A stretch of DNA of 64,000 nt from an uncultured Christensenella sp. (GTDB taxonomy: Bacteria; Bacillota; Clostridia; Christensenellales; Borkfalkiaceae). The stretch is from NCBI GenBank assembly GCA_910577555.1, contig CAJTLF010000001.1, positions 124,001 through 188,000 of the forward strand, given 5' to 3'. This document shows positions 60,267 through 64,000 of the stretch, in pieces. Below the pieces are notes generated by a model that searched no databases, had not been told where the DNA came from, and saw only the letters and a program-made list of their open reading frames with translations. Within the stretch, counting starts at the first letter, position 1. The number at the start of each line of letters is the position of its first letter. Both the position numbers and the translations under genes were made by a program.

Positions 60267-60366
60267 TTACCCAAAAATTTTAATGAATTTTACGACTAAC
60301 GAATAATAATGCAAAACACCCCGATTTTATGCAAAAAAGGTCAAAATCGTTACCCAACATTACCCA
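60267..60366 (+). repeat. Candidate arm-type sites, right end of B
   Basis: TTACCCA at 60267-60273, 60350-60356 and 60360-60366, the same heptamer and orientation as at the left end (29636-29652). Confidence 0.55.
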
Positions 60367-60390
60367 AATGACCTTTTTAACATAAAAAAA

Positions 60391-60417
60391 TGAGAGAAAT
60401 CTTAATAATTTCTCTCA
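60391..60417 (-). terminator. Terminator of the second tRNA-Leu
   Basis: TGAGAGAAAT (60391-60400) pairs with ATTTCTCTCA (60408-60417); a T-run follows on the minus strand. Lies 7 bases past the CCA. Confidence 0.8.
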
Positions 60418-60423
60418 AATTAG

Positions 60424-60510
60424 TGGTGCCGCTGGCCGGACTTGAACCGGCACGGATGTTACTCCGAAGGATTTTAAGTCCTTTGCGTCTGCCTATTCCA
60501 CCACAGCGGC
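60424..60510 (-). tRNA. tRNA-Leu (anticodon UAA), site of element B
   Basis: Acceptor stem GCCGCTG/CAGCGGC, CCA encoded, anticodon stem-loop AAGGA-CTTAAAA-TCCTT, class II variable arm. Same anticodon as the first tRNA-Leu but a different acceptor stem. Core TTTTAAGTCC at 60472-60481. Confidence 0.93.
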
Positions 60511-60552
60511 GTTATTTTTGCATAAATATTCAGTTTTGTGGGCGGAATAGGA

Positions 60553-60591
60553 TTTTAAGTCCCTTGCGTCTGCCTATTCCACCACAGCGGC
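60553..60591 (-). pseudogene. tRNA-Leu 5' half, fragment 1
   Basis: From the acceptor CAGCGGC (60585-60591, on plus) through the D-arm to the anticodon loop, then stopping at TTTTAAGTCC. 5' acceptor half identical to that of the second tRNA-Leu, with one change in the anticodon stem (CCC for CCT). Confidence 0.85.
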
Positions 60592-60647
60592 GCGTTAGTT
60601 GTATTCAATTGTTGTTGCGGAGTAACAAATTTTGCTGCGTTGGCGGT

Positions 60648-60686
60648 TTTTAAGTCCCTTGCGTCTGCCTATTCCACCACACCAGC
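60648..60686 (-). pseudogene. tRNA-Leu 5' half, fragment 2
   Basis: Same extent as fragment 1, but with a third acceptor sequence (CACCAGC at 60680-60686). Left flank GCGTTGGCGG is not tRNA. Confidence 0.85.
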
Positions 60687-60749
60687 AGGTGTTTTTGTTA
60701 AGTTTTCAGTTTTTATGTTAAAAAAGTGTTAATTATTTTCTGCCAAAAA

Positions 60750-60788
60750 TTTTAAGTCCCTTGCGTCTGCCTATTCCACCACACGAGC
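60750..60788 (-). pseudogene. tRNA-Leu 5' half, fragment 3
   Basis: Same extent; acceptor CACGAGC (60782-60788) equals that of the first tRNA-Leu. Last unit before ordinary chromosome. Confidence 0.85.
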
Positions 60789-60925
60789 GTATATTCAACT
60801 GCGTGAAATTATATTACCAAACCGAAAAAAAAAAGTCAAGTAAGCGCACAGGCAAATTAAAATTCAGTCAAATTTTCCGTTTCCCACGCTTGCACGGCAA
60901 AATATTTTGTGATAAAATTAACGGT

Positions 60926-61471
60926 ATGGAAGAATTAAACAACGAAGAAACCGCAGATAATTCCCTGTCTTCCGATACGGAAAATCCGGAACAAGCTTCC
61001 GAAATCACAACCGGACAACCCGCAGAGCAACCGCAGAAAAAGAGCGGCATGCAGCAGTTTATCGAAATACTCAAATTCACGGGTTTTTCAATCTCGGCAG
61101 GCGTAATCCAGCTCGTTTCGGACGGAATACTCTGCGACTGGACGGGCTGGCTCCCCTGGTGGCCGGCATACCTTATAAGCGTCGTACTTTCGGTAATCTG
61201 GAACTTCACGTTCAACCGCAAATTCACATTCAAGGCGGCAAACAACGTACCGCTTGCAATGTGTCTGGTTTTAGTCTACTATTGCGCGTTCATTCCGCTC
61301 TCGGTGTTCGGCGGCAACGCAATCGCCGCTCAGCTTCCTGAAAATCTCGGACTTTTAGTAACGTTTATGATGATGCTTATAAATTTCGTAACCGAGTTCG
61401 TGTGGGACAAATTCATCGTTTTCAACCAGAAAGTAACCGACCGTATCCTGAATTTATTTAAAAAGAAATAA
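60926..61471 (+). CDS. GtrA-family membrane protein
   Basis: 181 residues from the ATG at 60926. An acidic, Gln-rich cytosolic start (to about 42) is followed by four TM helices with FTGFSISAGVIQLVSDGIL, NFTFNRKFTF and FVTEFVWDKFIVF, the GtrA signature. GtrA-like proteins take part in moving lipid-linked sugars or in cell-surface polysaccharide synthesis. A longer frame from 60761 runs through the tRNA fragment and is not real. First chromosomal gene after element B. Confidence 0.85.
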   Translation: MEELNNEETADNSLSSDTENPEQASEITTGQPAEQPQKKSGMQQFIEILKFTGFSISAGVIQLVSDGILCDWTGWLPWWPAYLISVVLSVIWNFTFNRKFTFKAANNVPLAMCLVLVYYCAFIPLSVFGGNAIAAQLPENLGLLVTFMMMLINFVTEFVWDKFIVFNQKVTDRILNLFKKK

Positions 61472-61478
61472 AATTAAC

Positions 61479-61504
61479 GCCGCCGCGCTTGATAGCGCGG
61501 CGGC
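61479..61504. terminator. GC-rich hairpin between convergent genes
   Basis: GCCGCCGCGC (61479-61488) pairs with GCGCGGCGGC (61495-61504). No T-run, but it sits between the convergent GtrA and zinc-ribbon genes. Confidence 0.6.
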
Positions 61505-61520
61505 TCCCGTATTCAACCGC

Positions 61521-61961
61521 CTACCCCATCGCGCTGTCGTCGGAATCGGAATCCACGCCGCACATGGGGCAAATTTTATTTTCGGGAAAAAGCTGATACC
61601 CGCACACCTTGCAAAACCTTACCCCGTCCATAACTATTTCGGGGTCGCCTACGCCCTGCTCTCCGCCTTCCGCCTGCCTGCCGCCGTACTCAACCGCATT
61701 TTCCGCGCCGACTTCGGGTTCCGTTATATTCAGCGTACGCTTGATAATTTCCATATCCCGCCCGAGCTTTACTATAGCGTTATGCTTTTCGGTAACGCTT
61801 CCGTCCAGCCTTATCAAAATTACGGTAAGCGCAACTATATAAAGTATGGACAGCAACAACCCGAAGCCTAACCAAAACTGCCCCGCCACGAACAGCATAA
61901 CCGACGTAATAAACAGCGCGAGCGCGCTCACCGCCCCGAAAACCACGATAATAACAAGCAT
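61521..61961 (-). CDS. Membrane protein with C-terminal zinc ribbon
   Basis: 146 residues from the ATG at 61961 (AAAGGAG 6 bases upstream). Two TM helices in the first 50 residues, a helical linker, then CKVCGYQLFPENKICPMCG near the end, a zinc ribbon. Higher GC than the elements. Function unknown. Confidence 0.75.
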   Translation of the reverse strand: MLVIIVVFGAVSALALFITSVMLFVAGQFWLGFGLLLSILYIVALTVILIRLDGSVTEKHNAIVKLGRDMEIIKRTLNITEPEVGAENAVEYGGRQAEGGEQGVGDPEIVMDGVRFCKVCGYQLFPENKICPMCGVDSDSDDSAMG

Positions 61962-61979
61962 ACTCTTCTCCTTTGCAAT

Positions 61980-62018
61980 AAAAAATCGGCGCGTCCTTGC
62001 AGGATTTGCCGATTTTTT
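61980..62018 (-). terminator. Terminator of a displaced tRNA 3' end
   Basis: AAAAATCGGC pairs with GCCGATTTTTT; on the minus strand it follows the CCA of the remnant at 62020. Confidence 0.75.
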
Positions 62019-62019
62019 C

Positions 62020-62048
62020 TGGAGGCGCCACCCAGATTTGAACTCCAA
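62020..62048 (-). other. tRNA 3'-end remnant, candidate att site of element C
   Basis: On the minus strand GGAGTTCAAATC is followed by TGGGTGGCGCCTCCA: a T-loop (TTCAAAT), an acceptor 3' strand and CCA, without the rest of a tRNA. The T-stem no longer pairs fully. Fits the distal att site left when an element inserts into a tRNA 3' end. Confidence 0.65.
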
Positions 62049-62050
62049 AA

Positions 62051-62545
62051 ATGGATATTTCGCCCAAAAAAAATCAATTAAAATCTTAACACAAAATGGC
62101 AAATATGTAAAGATTTTTAACCGATTTATTTACACCTTAATTTTTGTTCCCCATTTATTCCCCGTTACCTATGATGCTTTTAATCCCGTTTGAACTCAAA
62201 AATAGCGTCGCGCACCCGCATTGCGGGACCTGGGCGACGCTATTTTTATTTAATCATTTTGCGGATATTTTTTGCGGTCTCGCTCACGCTCGGACAGAAC
62301 AGCCGCGCCCGCGCTTACGCGGATTTACTCTACGGTAACTCCTGCTATTTTTTAAGCTGTTAGAGAGCACGCAGTTTCGTCCGTTCTTTTACGGGTTATC
62401 CACCCGCGCATTTTCTTTTACTCTTATCCCGCTTGGTCGTTCACAAGCGCGACGGAAGAGCTAACAATAGCTCTTCCGTTGTTTTGCGCTTTATTGTGCC
62501 AACAATCTATTATGCCGCCTTACGGCGGCGGGAATAGCAACACCG
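62051..62545. other. Left end of element C, non-coding
   Basis: Contains TTCCCC repeats (62147-62152 and 62158-62163), a strong hairpin AATAGCGTCGC/GCGACGCTATT (about 62202-62251) with T-run, and a perfect hairpin ACGGAAGAGCTA/TAGCTCTTCCGT (62452-62463 with 62468-62479) just past the ATPase gene. No gene is seen. Confidence 0.5.
62202..62256 (+). terminator. Strong hairpin at the left end of element C
   Basis: AATAGCGTCGC pairs with GCGACGCTATT around an inner CCGCA/TGCGG stem, followed by T. It may insulate element C from the chromosome. Confidence 0.7.
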
Positions 62546-63472
62546 TTAAAACGGCGTATACTCTTCTGCCTGCTTTTGCTCCGCAACTTTATCTTTCTCA
62601 ACTTTTTCTCTTGCTTTCCTGCGCTTTCTCATATCTTCAGGTCGTTCCAACGGGTGCATTTCGCAGTATCGCTTTATGCCGTCTACAGAATAGTCGTCTT
62701 CGGCGTGTTGGTTATACTTGTAACCAACCTTTTCTATTCCGTATAAAAAATAGGGTATGCCGCTAAACGAATTATAAAAACAGAACACGTCGCTCCATAC
62801 GCTGAATTTACCCCACTCGGCAACCTTGATTTTTATATCAACACCCAATTTTGCAAGCTCTTTTGCTACCGCATTAAGTTGAGTTCGGATATATATAAAC
62901 CGCCAAGTCTGTCGTTTCCAAAAAAATAAAAACCGCGAAACTCCGCTTTCTACAACGTAATACGTGCCTACGTTCAGCTTTCGGAGAGCTGCATCCAAAT
63001 CACCGCCGACCTGCATATCGAATATTATCGTTAAAAGGTTATGCCTGCAGTACTTTATTAAATCGCGTAAATACGTATTCAGCGTTGCCCAATCACGGGC
63101 GTATGCCAAAATATCAGCTTCCATTATAAAAACTACGGAACCACGCGGAAGATACTGGACTTCGAAGTCGTCGTTGGGTATTGCCAATCGCTGCAGGTCG
63201 ACTTCGTGAGTTCTTATACCGCGCTTTGCGTCCAACACGATTTCCGTACTCGAAAAATATAACGTTTCGGAAATATCGAGTTTAACTCCGCTTTCAGAAT
63301 AGAACCGACGCGCCAACGTTACCGCTTGTTTATACCGCCATTTACGGTGATACTTATAATCCGTTCGCAACAACGCCGTGGCAAGCGAAGTTTTTCCCGC
63401 GCCTTGCACACCGCAAATCGAATAAAACCCAGGCGCCAACGGCGCTTTCTTTAACAATCTCGTAGAGTTCAT
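62546..63472 (-). CDS. Zot/pI-like ATPase of element C
   Basis: 308 residues. Canonical P-loop GVQGAGKTS at 21-29, Walker-B-like VVFIMEAD at 113-120, and YCRHNLLTIIFDMQVGGDLDAALRKL (141-166), which corresponds to the RH...D.I..TQ.....LR signature of Zot. A hydrophobic segment is weak (RFLFFWKRQTWRFIYI). The C-terminal tail is basic. Shorter and more typical than the A and B ATPases, so it links them to the inovirus pI family. Overlaps the upstream stop by 4 bases. Confidence 0.75.
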   Translation of the reverse strand: MNSTRLLKKAPLAPGFYSICGVQGAGKTSLATALLRTDYKYHRKWRYKQAVTLARRFYSESGVKLDISETLYFSSTEIVLDAKRGIRTHEVDLQRLAIPNDDFEVQYLPRGSVVFIMEADILAYARDWATLNTYLRDLIKYCRHNLLTIIFDMQVGGDLDAALRKLNVGTYYVVESGVSRFLFFWKRQTWRFIYIRTQLNAVAKELAKLGVDIKIKVAEWGKFSVWSDVFCFYNSFSGIPYFLYGIEKVGYKYNQHAEDDYSVDGIKRYCEMHPLERPEDMRKRRKAREKVEKDKVAEQKQAEEYTPF

Positions 63473-63825
63473 TTATATAATCCGTTATCTTCCGTTTTAA
63501 ACCGCTTTTCATACGCGGACCATTCGGACCTTAATATTTTTAAAGCCTTTGATATTCCTGCGTTATATCCTTTAAGCAGTTTATCGTCTACCGTTACTGG
63601 TCTGCGGCGTTCCGCCCGCTTTCTCGCACGAATCTCCTTTCTATGCTTATATTTATAAACTATCTTGCCGAAGAAACCCAACGCCTTAAATTCTTCCTTT
63701 GTAAGCGTAGTTACTTCAGGCAAGTCCAATGGTAACGGGACACGCTTTTCACCTTTCAGATAATCCACGTGTTCACCGCGGATTGCACTCTCTACTATCT
63801 TATAAAATAATTCAAGCTCTAACAT
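63469..63825 (-). CDS. Small basic protein of element C
   Basis: 118 residues; strongly basic middle (KIVYKYKHRKEIRARKRAERRR) and a helical end (LLKGYNAGISKALKILRSEW). Lies 1 base after the stop of the surface-protein gene and overlaps the ATPase start, the slot that holds the tiny TM gene in A and B. No family recognised. Confidence 0.6.
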   Translation of the reverse strand: MLELELFYKIVESAIRGEHVDYLKGEKRVPLPLDLPEVTTLTKEEFKALGFFGKIVYKYKHRKEIRARKRAERRRPVTVDDKLLKGYNAGISKALKILRSEWSAYEKRFKTEDNGLYK

Positions 63826-63826
63826 A

Positions 63827-64000
63827 TCAATCCCCCCTTATCTTTCGTATCAATGCGGCGATGCCGCGGAACGGTAACGTTATTACGAACCAAACCCCGC
63901 CTAAAATATCTCGAACAGGGGCAAAGAATATCGCAAGGATAGACAAAAGTATCAATAGCGGAATAATTACGGCAAGCATTTGCCAAACCCAAGCGGGAAT
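63827..64000 (-). CDS. C-terminal end of a surface protein of element C (cut by window edge)
   Basis: 57 visible residues: a TM helix (VIIPLLILLSILAIFFA) then VWFVITLPFRGIAALIRKIRGD. The plan equals the C termini of the large surface proteins of A (LPFKAIGSLHKRRK) and B (TAPFKAIGNSVKRRK). Start and exterior lie beyond the window. Confidence 0.65.
   Translation of the reverse strand: MPAWVWQMLAVIIPLLILLSILAIFFAPVRDILGGVWFVITLPFRGIAALIRKIRGD

Larger units (their letters stand above)
29550..60481. mobile_element. Element B, inovirus-like integrative element with RHS cargo
   Basis: It is bounded by two copies of the 10-bp core TTTTAAGTCC, at 29550-29559 and at 60472-60481 in the anticodon loop of the second tRNA-Leu. 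TTACCCA repeats occur just inside both ends. Its plus-strand operon, HUH Rep, Zot-like ATPase, large surface protein and integrase all have counterparts in element A. The cargo between origin and plus operon is a sigma/peptidase/anti-sigma/RHS/immunity cluster on the minus strand. Boundaries are inferred from the repeats only. Confidence 0.75.
62020..64000. mobile_element. Element C, third inovirus-like element (left part only)
   Basis: It begins at a tRNA 3'-end remnant (62020-62048) that still has its terminator on the chromosomal side, then paired TTCCCC repeats. Minus-strand genes follow: a Zot-like ATPase, a 118-residue protein, and the C-terminal membrane anchor of a surface protein resembling those of A and B. 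It continues beyond the window, so its Rep, integrase and size cannot be seen. Confidence 0.55.

Noticed and set aside
60390..60653. Plus-strand frame reading VPLAGLEPARMLLRRILSP
   Set aside because: It is the well-known false translation of a reverse-strand tRNA-Leu; it crosses the tRNA and a fragment and has no ribosome binding site.
60553..60788. Spaced 39-base repeats considered as a CRISPR array
   Set aside because: Repeats are tRNA-Leu 5' halves with varying ends, only three with unequal spacers, and there are no cas genes.

Overview
The window looks like chromosomal DNA of a low-GC Gram-positive bacterium of the Clostridia type (Bacillota), probably a gut commensal. The reasons are the AAGGAG-type ribosome binding sites before almost every gene, TGA used as a stop, GHKL/LytTR and sigma/anti-sigma regulators, an RHS toxin, a GH3 glycosidase, and PcfJ/PcfK/ArdA genes typical of clostridial mobile elements. 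This taxonomic call is inference; no rRNA or housekeeping marker is present.

Nearly all of the window is mobile DNA. Element A (before base 1 to about 29467) and element B (29550-60481) are siblings. Each has (i) a plus-strand operon of small conserved genes ending in a PcfK-MutS-I fusion, PcfJ, a small protein and an N6-methylase-like protein (A 486-7013; B 30050-38591); (ii) a compact GC-rich hairpin region that I read as the rolling-circle origin (A 7118-7305; B 47782-47962); (iii) a minus-strand module of HUH replication initiator, Zot/pI-like ATPase, tiny one-TM protein, large signal-peptide protein with C-terminal anchor, several N-terminally anchored surface proteins, two small conserved proteins and HTH regulators (A 7992-19357; B 47963-57689); and (iv) a tyrosine integrase next to the 3' end of a tRNA-Leu(UAA). 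The order of parts in (iii) resembles the III-VI-I and V blocks of filamentous phages (inoviruses), although about 30 kb would be very large for that group. Cargo differs. A carries an anchored GH3 enzyme, a repeat lipoprotein, a GHKL/LytTR system, a TetR/SDR pair, a ParE-type toxin-antitoxin and a DNA methyltransferase. B carries a sigma factor, a C39-like secreted peptidase, an anti-sigma-like protein, a 1946-residue RHS toxin with immunity gene, and ArdA.

The integration site is odd. Beyond the two complete tRNA-Leu genes lie three further tRNA-Leu 5' halves (60553-60788), each cut exactly at the anticodon-loop core TTTTAAGTCC. They look like a tandem set of landing pads, and B's own left core (29550) also abuts non-tRNA DNA. 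About 1.2 kb of ordinary chromosome follows (a GtrA-family gene and a zinc-ribbon membrane protein). Then a tRNA 3'-end remnant (62020) marks the edge of a third related element C, with its own Zot-like ATPase and the C-terminal anchor of a similar surface protein, running off the right end.

The most unusual non-coding signals are a long-range structured leader found upstream of A's plus operon and again upstream of A's integrase, in which base changes in several helices compensate (a shorter version precedes B's plus operon), and a CTTGATA-type nick motif inside the conserved origin hairpins.
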